DNA of 64,000 nucleotides from the NCBI RefSeq assembly GCF_025094135.1, contig NW_026252461.1:19652-83651 (forward strand), read 5' to 3'. The translations under genes and the position numbers were made by a program. The notes below the pieces were generated by a model. It saw only the letters and a list, made by a program, of their open reading frames with translations, ran no database searches and was not told the DNA's origin. Positions 26,206-38,640 of the stretch are shown in pieces; positions within the stretch are counted from its first letter, which is position 1; every line of letters begins with the position of its first letter. This DNA comes from Mucor mucedo. Its lineage: Eukaryota > Mucoromycota > Mucoromycetes > Mucorales > Mucoraceae.

Positions 26206-27478
26206 TAAGATGAATAGCAGCAAATTCGCAAAGAAATGGTTTTTTATAGAAAAATTGTCATGATTTGTAAAACGTTACTTGTCTCAATGTGTTAGGTAGC
26301 AATCTAGTTCATACAAAAAAAGTAGCACGATGTGAAAAGTTGATAGTAATCGAAGGTATAGAATTTCTTTCTGGCACCACAATGTAAATTGAGGATTAAG
26401 ATTTAGCACTGACTTTTTCAGACTTATGTGTGTTTTGCATATTAAGAATTGAGTGTTTCGTCGTCATGAATTATGTGTGTATTTTGGCTTAAGAGCCTAT
26501 TTTTCTATTATCGCTAAATTGCCGTACAATTATTAAAAAGGGGCATCCGATTTAACAGTGTATTATAACATTGAAGTTGTATTCAAGTTTTTGAAGTTGT
26601 ATTCAATTATCTGAAGTTGTATTCACTTTGTTTGCAGTCAATCTTCAGTCCCTTTCGTTATTCTTTTTTTTTTTTTTTTTTTTTTATCTTACTTTTTTCT
26701 TTTGGGTAGCTTATTTTCCTTCTTTACAAACCTTTACCTTATTGGATACTAAGGTAACATTATTCATAACTATTTGTACAAATTGATAGCAACGTTTATC
26801 AGCTAATATGCAGAGTTACGTTACAATAATAATGTATACCAGTAAAAAATTCAAGAATTTAGTTAGTGTCACTATATTGCGCAATGCTAATTTTTTTGTG
26901 ATAAGCAATAAGAAAAACAATCATTTTTCAAATAGTAAGTTGTTCTAGAAATCAAGAATATTTAGTGCCCTCCTTTTTGTTTCGCTTCTGTAATGATTTG
27001 CATATAAAATATGGATGGCGTTATAATAGCTTTTGTGTAACTTTGATCCATGTGCTTGACTACTTTGTGTAATTTCAATTTTTAGCTTTAGACCAGAATT
27101 GGAAAGATATATTTTTTAATGTAGGCACATATAGCTCATGGGAAGAAAAAGTATATCTTGTTTTTCACATGCCAGGAGTCTGTGCGTCAGAGAAGAGTGA
27201 GCTCTGTTACAATAAAATTAGTATACACGAGTTGGTAATCATGATAACGATTTTTTTATTGCATAATTCTAGGTAGTAAACTAATTGTAATACATTTGTC
27301 ACATTAGGTATATTACAGATGTGGTATGAGTTGCTGTATATTTTTAAAAAAATTATGCAAGATATTGGACTTTACAGTTATATCGAATATTTCAATTACT
27401 AGGACATTAATAATTCAAATAATTTGAAACAGCTATTTGTTCGTAGTAATTTATATGCATATTTATTGAAAAAAAAGG
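26206..27478. other. Non-coding, AT-rich
   Basis: No gene supported. Contains GAAGTTGTATTCA in three near-tandem copies (26572-26630) and a T tract of about 22 bases near 26670. It probably includes 3' sequence of the gene to its right. Confidence 0.45.
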
Positions 27479-28142
27479 CTATGTTTTAAAAACGTACTGC
27501 TCCATAGAGCCATAACTCTTTTTGGATTTATCATTCTTATTACCTCCTGCCTTTTCTTTTCCTTTCGAAGTTTCTTTTGTTCTACTGTTCCTTGCAGGAT
27601 GTTTACCTTTGTTCCTAATTTTATTTCTAGGCATTTCGGAAGAGTATTCATTATCTGACGTAGAATTATCAGGATTGTTTGGCTGGTCGTCATGATATGG
27701 CACAATTTCTTTGTTCGAATTTATATCCGTATCACCTGATTCTATAGATCTTGTATGATAGGATTCATATGATCCTGTATTACGGTTGATGGAAATGTTT
27801 CTCTTTCTTTTGCCATACTGAATCAATTATAATTGTTAGTCTGTATTGATTGCTTTAATGTATGTTTGCTATCTCACGTTAGATTTTTTTATGACTGATG
27901 GCCTAGGATTAAATTGCCTTTGGTAAATCTCAGAGGTTTCTGAAAGAACATCCTCTTCTACTTCTAACAATCAAAAGATAAATATTGTGAAGTGATACGC
28001 TACACATCTTATCAAGTTTGTCATACCTTGTGAATTACTGATTTCTTCTTGTCGCACACTAGACATTGATCTATTGTCAATAACATCTGCCTTTTTGAAA
28101 AATTTTGAAGACGACATAGTACTTCTTGAATTTGCAATGTAC
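27479..28142 (-). CDS. Spliced gene of unknown function, polar low-complexity protein
   Basis: Start either in MYIANSRS (28142) or MSSSKFFKKAD (about 28118). Exons to about 28024, about 27966-27880 and about 27819-27479 are joined in phase by 58-60 bp introns. The protein is polar: VEEDVLSETSEIYQRQFN, then Ser/Asn/Asp-rich text, then a basic tail with GKHPARNSRTKETSKGKEK, like a disordered nuclear or nucleic-acid-binding tail. It starts about 15-40 bp after the stop of the gene at 28157-29441, so the two may be one transcript. No family recognised. Confidence 0.45.
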
Positions 28143-28156
28143 ATATCAAGATTCTG

Positions 28157-29441
28157 TTAAGCGGTGTTGCTGCTACCAAAGCAGAAAGGCCTTGTGGTAG
28201 ATGAGCCTTTGCTTTTACCAGAGGAAGAACTGTATTGGCTGCTATTTTGAAGGTGAGATTTTTTTAATGCAGCAATAATACTCAGAGTATTACTACTGGA
28301 TAAAGTAGATTTAGACGTTTGGCTTGAATTAGAACTATCATCGTCTAAAATGATTCTTCCAAATTTTTGGAACCTCCTATTGGGGATGTTGGGTGGTTGT
28401 TCCTGAAAGAAGGTATCCGACCTCCCAGGGATTTCACTTTCGTTTAAACGTGAGGTTTCGGATAAATCATCATCCACTAATGATACATTACCAAAGTGAT
28501 GTCTTTCTTCTTCGAAATCTTCAATAATAATCTCATTTACCGAGTAGCTATTTGTAGTTCCGCTTCCTTGGGTATCAGCCATCATATCCACACTTTCATT
28601 GTTTTCCTGAGTGTTAGCATCCGATTGGCTTTCGATTTCATCGTTATAAGAGTGGAGGAAATTTCGATTATGTTGCATATTAACATCTACAGGAATTTCT
28701 TCTTCACTTTCATTTGCTAGATATAGTAAGAGGTAATACAAGATGGCATCAAAACTCGCAATTTAGAGTTACACATGATGATCTTTGGTAGCGTACCTTC
28801 AGTTGGATGAAAATCGGGAGGACCAAAGGTTTGATTAACGGAAAGGTTGACCATATAGTAACCATTTTTAACACCTTCTTCAAATTGGTTTGGAGATATG
28901 TCCGGATGTACCATTCTTTTCATGTGTTCAGGAATTAATGGAATACATGGCAAAAGAAATGCAGAGAGACATTTCAGATGAAATTTTTCTTCGAAAATAG
29001 TACCCAAAAATGAATTGCCAAGTGCTTGTTGTTCCATTTCACCATTTACGACCGTCATCAAGGGCTCCTTTTTTCCCAAAAAGGCATGGAGATCAATTTG
29101 AAAGTAGTCTCGAACCCATTTTTCTAAAAAAACTATCGTCGTAATAACTTTGACACTGAATTTACTTTTTTTTTAAATCAGACGTTAATAAAAGTTTAGA
29201 CTTTAAGGATTAATAATACATACGCGGAAGAAGCCCCATACAGGTGTATAAATGCCTCATTGTTATCTTCGTCACATACTACGGTATGTGGAAAGCAAAC
29301 GCCGAAAAATGTGGAAACGATGGATTGAACCATATGCAATATATTAAAGTGAAATATTATCAAATTAGCAAAAGCAGTAAAAGAAAGCCGAATTTTCGTG
29401 GATACTTTTATAAGTAATTTTAATCGACTCGTATGCACCAA
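28157..29441 (-). CDS. Spliced gene of unknown function, acidic C-terminal half
   Basis: Exon 1 starts at 29441 or a later Met. A donor after YGASSA (about 29223) joins phase-correctly to KFSVKVITTIVFLEKWVRD (about 29165). A second intron (about 28794-28722) follows HPTEG and joins to ANESEEEIPVD. The first half is hydrophobic/mixed (FGVCFPHTVVCDEDNNEAFI, FLLPCIPLIPEHMKRMVHPD); the second is acidic and Ser-rich (SESNTL-type repeats, SSSSGKSKGSSTTRP). Stop at 28157. No recognised domain; the first half could be part of an unknown mobile-element protein. Confidence 0.45.
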
Positions 29442-31383
29442 TAGGTTTTAGCCCACGTTGAGAGCCTTACTGACAGGTGCCACAGTTGATACATTTATGG
29501 TTTTCCAGATGATCGAGTTCAAACATGTAAAAAACACAATAAAATGTAAAATATAATAACAGCAAAATAATCGAATCAATATTATACTGCCTGTTTTTCT
29601 GAATAATTACATTAATAATTATTTAGAATGACTTCACTTTAAAGCTGGTCTTTGTTGGAGAAAATGTTTGTTTAGGAGAATTTTTAATGTAGTACCGAGT
29701 CAATGAACCTTATATTTTTTTCATCTCAGCAAAAGCGTCTAATTATTTGGATTTAAAAAAAATGTGTTACGACTATAAAAGTTTGATGACAGATATGCTT
29801 AAAAACTTCGTCAATAATACAAAATAAAAATGCTAAAATAATAGTCTTCATCTATATATCAGTAAAGTTTTTTTATCGGCAAGGCAAATTCTGATTACTC
29901 AAAATGATAGCCTTAAGTGCCGATTACAATTGTAAAATAATCATAAGTTAAATCACGTTTATTGCAAATGTGCTTTTTCTGCTTTTCTTTTCTACATATA
30001 TATTTATATATATATCAGGTTACTCTTCAGTCAACATTATATTATAATCAATGTAAAAGCTTCAATATTCTATAGCTACAGCATGTGCAGTGAGTATTCA
30101 GTGCGAATTGACAGAAATAACTATGAAATCGATTTATCATTAGCATTTTTGGCATGAAATAATAACACTACTCGTAACAGTACACAAGTATATGAATAAT
30201 GGCTTTACATGTGTGTGTGTGTATCGGTTTTGTAACTTGTAATTTAATTATTTTTGAAAAAAGAATGTTTCAGCCTTTAAACCTTCTATTCCGACGGTGA
30301 GGAATACAAAAAGCTGATTAAGACGTATAGTTGCGACAAATAGCAATTCTGATGCGCAATAATTAATTTAGAAAAATCTTATCTTCATTCTAAACAGAAC
30401 TTAACACAACTACTGTTATCAATATAGAATGAATATGAGCTGCTTTAAATTCTAATTTAAATGCAGCTTTGAAACCCGTCAAAACGACATAAATTTACCA
30501 GATATACAAGTTGTTATATATCTAATATACAGTACAATGTAAGCTTTTGTAACTTATTCAATGACTTCAATCATATAATGCATAAGGAAAACCTGAATTA
30601 ACTATCCCACACAACGTGCAACATGTTTTTTATTAGCTGTAGTGATTTACACTGTGTGGTTGTGGTTAAAGGTGACAGATGAAAATAACTATATTCTCCA
30701 TACAGACGGCTATGGAACAAAGTATTTTTTTTAGGCCAGCCAACCTTTTTCCAAATTTTAATAAGAATTATAAAGCAGTTGATAACTTCATCTTAATGTA
30801 TTTTTTACTAGGAACACAATGATTCAGAGATTATATTAATTTGAGCGTTAAACACTGTATCAACCTTACCACTTATTTACTGCCTCAAAAAGTATCATAA
30901 TTTCAAGATTGAAAGATTTGGATTCTTTTATGTACATAGTTAAATTGCGTTTGCTTTGAGTAATAAGAAAAATTTAAAGTGCAAGTTAATGACAGACTAT
31001 TATTATTTGCACTTGTGACAAGTAGTTCTAAAAACATTTATCCACTGATTTGACTTTGGTTACCTTTTTTTTTTAAAACGTTGATTAATAACATTAAATC
31101 ACGACTATAATCAAGTTTATCATTTTTTTTATCGAGACTTGATACTCACTTAACAGTAAGTAGAGATATTACGTATAGGAATTAAAAGTAGCTTTTACAT
31201 TTACGCTGCAATCATAGAGTATAAAGATGCTTATTTTATCGTAACAAAATATGAAAATTGACGCTCTTAAGTGGTTGCTATGATTTGTTTATAGACTGTT
31301 CATTATAAATGACTGAGTAGAGAAACATAAGCAAAAAAATAAATAAAAAGATCTATTAGGTTTCTTAAATTTCTTTCTAGAAA
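29442..31383. other. Non-coding, AT-rich
   Basis: No coding potential beyond noise. Contains short TA-rich stretches (around 30000) and a GT run near 30210. Nothing else is identified. Confidence 0.5.
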
Positions 31384-33475
31384 TCATTTTCGAAAATCAC
31401 CGATCTTACCTGGTTGGAATGAGCCTTTTGGGAGAACTTCAAAATATTCCTTCCAAAAGATCTCAAAAAACCGAAGGGCCCCGTCAAACCCCAGACCGTA
31501 CATAACCATAACGCTCTTCGCCGGCGCATACTTTTCCATGGTTATTCTCTTTGATGTATCGTGGAGATGTAGGTCTCTAAGATTCAGACGACCTACATCC
31601 AGAAAAGTCTCGCCCCATACCCAAGAACGTCCAGCCTCTTGAAGCTCCGGGCTTTTGATTTGGCCATATGCCCTCGTCGTCAGATTACCAGGTCGACCAG
31701 TTGGAATAACCATCTCTAGACCAAATGAGGTGGCTTCGGGTTCTACGACATCAGCAATGACATTGATGTCGTAGAACTGTTTTTGAAGCCGAGTTCGCTC
31801 AAAAACGTCATCGAACTCGACTTCGCCTTCCAGCAAGACAAAGGCATCCTTCAAAAACAGAAGGCAGCTGTTTTGGCTTCTTCTTGCCTTCACAAAGTTC
31901 TTCGCATCCGTCCTGGACGAGTTTCCAGGATGCATTAATGAGTTCAACAACAAGGAGACCATCGCCACACAGGACAGAGACCGCAAGTTCTGTTTTCCTT
32001 CGAACTTAAAAGCCAGCTCGTTCAAAAAAGCCAACCTACAACTGATGTAGTTGAGGTACTCTTGGTGGCAGATATGAGCACCCCAGAGCCACCAAGAGTA
32101 TCCCTAATTTTTGATAAGATTAGTTTAGGCGAACATCAAAATTAAGAGTTTAATTTACTTACTTGCTTTTTTCCACAAAATTGGTCACGAACGAGCTGGC
32201 TATGGCAGAAGCCAAAAAACGACCTTCTACCCGCAAGGTGAACTGTTCCATTTCTGATTCACGCAAGCGGGTCTGATACCATTCCTAATAATAATAAAAA
32301 AAAAACTTATGAGTATATATTGTGGTGACTAGTTTCTTATAATACATACCATGTTTTTCAGGTACTTTCCATTTTCTTGGCGAAGCCCTGCCCGGACTTG
32401 GTTAGCTTCCCATCTATCCGGGACAGAGCCATTGAATCCGGAAGGATCAAACAGGAATGGTATCTTGATGTCGTTGTAAACAATCAACTTGCAGCATTGA
32501 TCGCTTGTACGGAATTTGTTGGTGGCTGTAAGACCACCAAAGCCAGCCAGAGCCATCGGCATTAATTCACTTTTGGTGTTTTGTCCACCAAAAGTGTAGC
32601 CGATGCTGTTAATGGCTCCTGATCTTGCAAACGATATCATGGGTTCCCCAGACAGAGCCGTGGTAGCGAAATTGATACCAAGATCAACCTTAGTGTTCTT
32701 TAGGCTGACCTTGGACCAATCGATAATCGTCGACAAGATTTCTTGACAGGAGCAACCCTCAAATTCTTGCTTGAACCCGAAGGAAGGAGTGATAAAGTAA
32801 AAGTCCCTGTACTGGGACAAGGACAAATTTTTCTCCACGAGATCACGAAGTGATTGAATAATCAAGGGAATATCCTTTCCAGAAACAAGATTTTTCGCAT
32901 CTTGACGCTTTCCGCGCAACACCGACTCCTTGTAAGACTTGTTTAAACGGTTAAACACAGATAGCTTTAGAGCCTTTCTCAAAGCCGGGATCAACAACTC
33001 ATCCACGAACTTTCTCTGTTCGTCCTCAGACAAGAAAGCCGACATTTTCTTGGGTTCGGCGACTTCCTTGTCCTTGGCTATCATCTCTGGAAACAAGATG
33101 TGGCTTACCACGCGGGCCTCCGAATTCACGACACCAAACAAAGTGTGTGGGATACACTTGACAGATCGTCGGGTTCCTTCACGCTCAAGATTTCCGAGAT
33201 CTGTTCTAGTGATCCCGTACTGCTTGGCGGAAGGACAGAGGTCGGAAGCAAATCGACATGTCTTGACCAGAGGCACCTCCTTGGTACAATTGGTGATGAG
33301 ACCGTCGATGTTGCTGTCGCAATGCTTGAACTCGACTTCTTCGTTGTTGTTCATATCAACGTCGAAGGCAACAGGCATACCAGCAGAACAAACAAACTGG
33401 GCATTAAGGTGCAAGTCGAGCTTCTCTTCGAAGGTTGTTGCGTTCAAACATTTCTCTTCGTAGTCCGAAAGTTAA
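31384..33475 (-). CDS. Spliced gene of unknown function, about 640 residues, apparently intact
   Basis: Exon 1 from about 33470 (first Met 33447, but the frame is open upstream as LSDYEEKCLNATTF, so an upstream exon is possible) to KYLKNM near 32352. A ~63-bp intron (GTATGT, TTATTAG) leads to EWYQTRLRESEMEQFTLRVEG; a second (GTAAGT, about 32160-32106) leads to GYSWWLWGAHICHQEYLNY and on to the stop at 31384. No stop or frameshift in about 1.9 kb of coding sequence. Segments: YGITRTDLGNLEREGTRRSV, GINFATTALSGEPMISFARSG, FGLEMVIPTGRPGNL. GC content and codon use are higher than in flanking DNA. No family recognised; it may be a host gene or an accessory transposon gene. Confidence 0.6.
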
Positions 33476-34618
33476 TGCATCGATACATTTCGTTCGAATG
33501 CGATATTTTTTTCTCACCGGAAACTAGCAATGGTTGAATATTGACATCAGAAATTTATTAAACGCAGAAAACCGAAATCAGTCAAAGGCGGAGAATTTCA
33601 TAAGTTTGTTTTTGTGCATATATTAACACTATAACAAAACTGTTAAAAAATGCGAAATATTAAGTGTTTTTTTGAGCTAATTTTGGAATTTCATTACGAG
33701 TCCTCAATCGTTGAAGTTTTAAAAAAATTATATTTTAGAATAAAATTGGCCAATCTTAGTTTTTAAGAAATTTCGTTTGACGTGCAACTTTTTGCACTAT
33801 CATTTAAAAAAAACAAAATATTGAATCTCTGATAATATTTTGAAAACATCGGCGACTGAGGACCCCTAATTTTTAACAATTATATGGAACTGGACGTAAA
33901 TGACTATTTTATTGGTGTTTTTTAAAATATTAAGTTTTTAAATAATATCTACAGTAATGGGTATTTCGGACATTAACTACACTTTTCATCGGATTTTTGG
34001 TATGAATTAAAAAATATGAGCGAACATGTATCTGGTAACACTTTTGACAATATCGTAATTCAACTATATATCAGAGGATTTACAATATACTAGTAGTGTT
34101 TAATTAGGATAAGGCAATTTTTTTTTTAGTGTTAGTACAGTTTAAATTGACGCTGGTATTGTATCATAAACCTCAAATTCAATAAAGTGCCCAAAACAAC
34201 TACGAAAGAGTTTCATAAAGTATAAGCCTAACCCGAAAATGGAACGCAAGTTGACGTATTAAAAGCCAGTTGCTGTAGAACGAGACGTCATAACAGTTTT
34301 AAGAGTTAACGGTAAAGATGGATCATACTTTAATGTAAAATTTCAATATCTTGTCGTTGTTCTGTTTCGTTATTACAAAAAATATGCAAATCCGACGATT
34401 GGTTTTTTTGAGTTACAACCCTCTTTTTGAATAAACAATCTTCCCCGTCGTCCTAAACAGTATTCTGCTTCAGATCCTAACATGTATCTGATGAAAAAAA
34501 CACGGAACCAAAAATGTTAAATTTGACATTTTTACGTAAAGGTATAATGGGGGTGGATTTTTGTGTTTTATGCATGACCAAAATAATTCAGATACACTTT
34601 TCAAGAATTATTAAACGG
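33476..34618. other. Non-coding, AT-rich
   Basis: No gene supported. It may hold an upstream exon or promoter of the gene at 31384-33475, but no clear splice-linked ATG was found. Confidence 0.4.
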
Positions 34619-34707
34619 CACGAGGGTTTTTCAAACAAAACCTCCGTTTCGGTAAAACGTTAGACCTTCACTATGTTTCATACGCTGTGCTTTGAAAAAG
34701 CCTCGTT
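34619..34707. repeat. Small foldback element, copy 2
   Basis: CACGAGGGTTTTTCAAA at the left and TTTGAAAAAGCCTCG at the right enclose CCTCCGTTTCGGTAAAACG. Same ends and similar inner motifs as 20748-20866. Confidence 0.7.
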
Positions 34708-34714
34708 TGTATGA

Positions 34715-35065
34715 TAGATATAAGATTTGATTGGCAAGATCTAGTAAAGGTTTGTAACAGAAAAATAAGTAAAAAGGCGGATAGTTTGTTTAGCATATTC
34801 ATTTTATGGATCTAAGTAGTTGTTGTTTGTCTCAAGGTTCGCTAAAGATACCCTTCAACTATCATACAATAACTAAACGAAATTAAAGTCGAAAAGAAAA
34901 AGACGGTAAGATTTTGCAACAGAATGTTATATGTTTGCTTAATAGAAAATTAATTTCGTTTAGTGTCAGTTTTAAACTCCAGTAGAAAATGTAGCTGTAT
35001 GAAATCCGCATTGTAACTATAGTTTAGGTTGTTATTTAAAAGTAGTTAAATAGAATATTTGAAAC
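34715..35065 (-). repeat. Diverged LTR remnant
   Basis: Shares the order of blocks with 6710-7020: ATATAAGATTTGATTGGCAAG, TTTGTCTCAAGGTTCGCTAAAGATACCCTT and GAAATCCGCATTGTAAC. No coding region is attached. Similarity is patchy, so this is an older relative of the Ty3 LTR. The region 35066-35491 holds nothing recognisable. Confidence 0.55.
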
Positions 35066-35491
35066 GCCCAGAAAGGTTTCATATTATTTTCTTTAAAGAT
35101 CCCCATGTTAGTTTATACAGATATTGTTAACTATATATCTTAGCTTGCGTTATAATAAAATTACTGAAGAGCGCAGACGACAAACTAGAGACGGACGAGG
35201 CTAATCTGAAACTTACATTATGCATAGAAAATGTTTCGGAATTCACAGGTCATTGTAAAAAGAGTATTATTTGAATATAAGCCTAACTATTATTTTTATG
35301 GGAGATTTTCGTGGGTGTATACACTAGTGTATTTTGATAAAGGCAATGCTAACATTACATTTCAAAAAGAACCAAAACAACAATAGTAACGTAAATTTTG
35401 AGAACTATTTTTACTTGTAAAAAAAAAGTAAAACGTTATAAGTACTGGATGATCTTGCAGTATTTTCAGCTGCGTTTTGATTGCGTCGAAT

Positions 35492-36828
35492 TCAAGCAGC
35501 AGGACGAGATACCTGGCGTACTTCATACTGACGTAGGCGCTCTGGAGAGAGTTCATTTTCACCTCTTGTAAACCATTCGGGTACCTTAAGTTCGCCAGAT
35601 GGACCTGCAATACCAGAAAGGTATACTACCTCCTTTAACGCAAAATTCAATCCTTCCAAAACGCTGGGATTTTCTTTTTTCCACAGATACTCCAAAAGTT
35701 TCTCCGCACAATACTGCTCATTTCGGTAGCAAGGAGCAATCGACCGTTTCAAATCCACCCACATGCCTTCGATAACGTTGGTATGGATATACCCAGGCGC
35801 ATGGTTACCCCTAACCTGATCCTTGGTACCAAAACTTTTTGAGTGATTAACAACTTGGTGTTGTCTGAAGTAATAATCACCATCTTCGTACCGGCCTTCG
35901 TTATTCTCGTAGGTTCCATCCTCCAAAAGAACATCAGGGGGATGCATAAAATCATATCCCTTCCAACCATCGGAACGGATGACGGTATTTGGTTCGCAGT
36001 GACGTTCGATGATAGGTTTCAAGGTGGCCGTAGTACGGTTGGGCACGGTGCACACAAAAAATCGGCCAGCGCGAAACAAAGGCTTCTTGTAAAACCGGCC
36101 ATTGGTCTTGGACACCTCCTCACCGATTTTAATGGCTTCTACCATACCGAAAACCCAGACACCCTCAACGCGATGTCCTCGGTGGTGCTTACGTTTACCA
36201 AACTTTGATTCGTCGATCTGAATATGATCGCAATCAGGTGAAGAGCCTAAACGAAAGGGCAAGTTTCTGTTGACGTAATCACAGAGCATAAGAGTATTGA
36301 CGTCCTTGGTTAATTTTCCAACGGCAGGGAGAGATATCGCGTATCTACCATGAACTTTTGTAATTGAAGAGTTTTCCACGTATTGATTGAGACTGCGGTA
36401 AGACAAATCGATTCTAAGTTTTCTGCGATAAAAAAAGGTGTTCTTGGCAGCTGATTGATAACGTTTCTTGTGCGTATCGCTACTACCGTTGCAATGATAA
36501 TAATATCTTCCACAATTCTCCCTCCACTTACGATACATGTCCTTTTGGCAACCAGCAACATTACAATTGAGATCAACCAATCGAAAAACACCAACATATC
36601 TAAAAAACTACGAAGTTAGAATAATGCCCTTTTGTAACAGATTTTATTGACCTACCTTTCTGTATCCTCAGGTCTTCCTGATAAATGGTCTAATTCAGTT
36701 GCAATTACGTTAACGGGTACTCTGGAACGGTATGGGGCGATAACTTGACCGATCTGACGACCTCTGGGACGAGCAGGAGTAATTACGTTATCTTCGACAT
36801 GATCTCGAACAAGAATTGCTGAACTCAT
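35492..36828 (-). CDS. Merlin/IS1595-like (ISXO2-type) DDE transposase, apparently intact
   Basis: Exon 1 from 36828 (MSSAILVRDHVEDN) with the donor after GRPEDTER (about 36658); a short intron ends about 36602; exon 2 runs to 35492, giving about 420 residues. The N-terminal region has a Cys/His set (CNVAGCQKDMYRKWRENCGRYYYHC). The catalytic core follows the IS1595/ISXO2 pattern: HIQIDESKFGKRK (first Asp), GVWVFGMVEA, VIRSDGWKGYD (second Asp), QVVNHSKSF and IHTNVIEGMWVDLKR (acidic third position). No stop or frameshift was seen. TIRs and TSD were not located, so the element's ends are unknown. Confidence 0.8.
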
Positions 36829-36861
36829 TTTGAAATTACTAACAACGGAAGTAAGGTGCAA

Positions 36862-38160
36862 TAGGTTATTGAAATGGGGTGGGAATATATCAAAATTATT
36901 ACGAATGGAGAACGATTTAAAAAAAAAAGGAGAATAAAAATTAGTTAGGACACGCAGTGCTAATGTTAATTCAAATAAAAGAGGAACTTACATGAAGAAA
37001 GGAAGATAGAGCAAATAAATATAATGGAAAACTTTTTTTATTTCAAAAAGCCACCAACAACTGTGTAATAGTGCGACCCGGATAGATGAGGATTATATGT
37101 CAGAAGATAAATATGATTGGATAAGAATATTTATCTTATATAATCACAATGAAATATAAAGTAGAAATAGAATAATGTTTTATTGATAGAATTTATGATA
37201 GTTTATATAGTTAAGATAATTTAAGTTAATGGCTAAGTAATATAAGAATGATAGGTTTAGAATTGTTGAGGAGGCACCTTTTTGCATCTTGTCTTTCGGT
37301 CCTTAAACCTTAAGTATTACAAACTGCAAAGTCACTTGTGACAGCCTAAAAAATAGGTTCCAAATGTAAACAAAAAACTCTTAACCTGGACTCGAACTGT
37401 GGACATTCACATTCTTTAACATTCGATTTACACATTCACATATAGTTCAACAATTTGTTTGTAATGAAAATAAATTAAGTACAAGTTCCCGATTTAGTAT
37501 GTTTTCTATGTTACCACAGTGTTTTCGAAATTTTGACGGTTGAAATTGAACTTTTAGGCTAATTGAAACCAGTAAATGCTACGACTATTATTTCAGTTTA
37601 TACAAAAGAGCGTTTCTAATCATTTTCTTCAACGCGTAGTCTATACGGAAACCCATAAAATGATAATTTACTTCCGGCTAGACCATATTACTTCAATGCC
37701 TAAAAAATGTGAAATTAATTTTCGACAAATTTAAGGCACTGTATATATGACATTTCTACGATTAGCGCAACTCCAAATTAGACCAGTTACCAAAATACGC
37801 TTGTTGTAAATCTTGGATATTTGATTAGTAAACAAATTTGGACGGTGGCAATTTGGAATTAACTTCATCAGCTGCGCCTAAATAAGGGCATTGGGGCACA
37901 GGTGCGGATGACTTGGTAAAGGTTGATCGCGGCTCTGCAATCGATATAAGACCAAATTTAAAACTTTGAACAGCGATTAGTTGTTCAGTTTAAATGGTAG
38001 AAATTTAAACGTAGGTGCATCAGATGCGCACAAAAAAAGGCATTAGTGTACATATGCGGATGACTTTGTGACGGCTAATCCCCACTCTATAAAAGCCTTA
38101 AAAAAAATTTTAAAATTTCAAATGCAGATTAGTCCGTCAATTTTGATCCCAGCTTTCCGA
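36862..38160. other. Non-coding, with a diverged tandem duplication
   Basis: No gene. 37865-37990 and 38015-38145 are two diverged copies of one ~150-bp unit sharing GGTGCGGATGACTT(G/T), GGCATT-GG-ACA and GATTAGT motifs. A 37080-37260 stretch resembles a decayed LTR but has no recognisable partner. Confidence 0.45.
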
Positions 38161-38162
38161 AA

Positions 38163-38640
38163 TTACGATTTTCGGAAGCGCCCAAATTTTTGCAAATTTT
38201 CGAGTACCCGGATGCCTGTGTAACTAATATTAATCACTGGGAAATCGATATTCGTCCTATTTTTTTTGTTGGCCGTGACGGCCGGCGCGAAAGAAAGGCT
38301 TCTTGTAAAATCGGCCATTAGTCTGGGACACCTCCTCCCCGACTTTAATGGCTTCCACCATGCCGAAAACCCAGACACCCTCAACGGTGCTTGCGTTTAC
38401 CAAACTTTGTTTCGTCGATCTGGATATGACCGCAATCAGGGGAAGAGCCTAGACGAAAGGGCAAGTTTGTGTTGACGTAGTCAGAGAGCATAAGAACATT
38501 GACATCCTCGCTTAATTTTCGAACAGCTGCCAGAGATAACGTGTATTTACCGTGATCTTTGGTGATTGAGACCACGGTTAGTTAAATCCTTTCTCAGTTT
38601 ATTTCGATACAAAAAAGTGGTTTTTGCTGCTGTTTGATAA
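38163..38640 (-). pseudogene. Fragment of a Merlin/IS1595-like transposase, close to 35492-36580
   Basis: Contains pieces equivalent to the middle of the intact transposase: TAAKTTFLYRNKLRKDL, KLSEDVNVLMLSDYVN, DCGHIQIDETKFGKRKH and, in another frame, GVWVFGMVEA with RFYKKPFFRAGR. It lacks N- and C-terminal parts and has at least one frame break near 38380. It abuts a different, older relative at 38640. Confidence 0.75.

Noticed and set aside
37380..37460. tRNA gene on the minus strand (GTTCGAGTCC present)
   Set aside because: The TTCGAGTCC match lacks a pairing T stem and no acceptor or D arm could be drawn.
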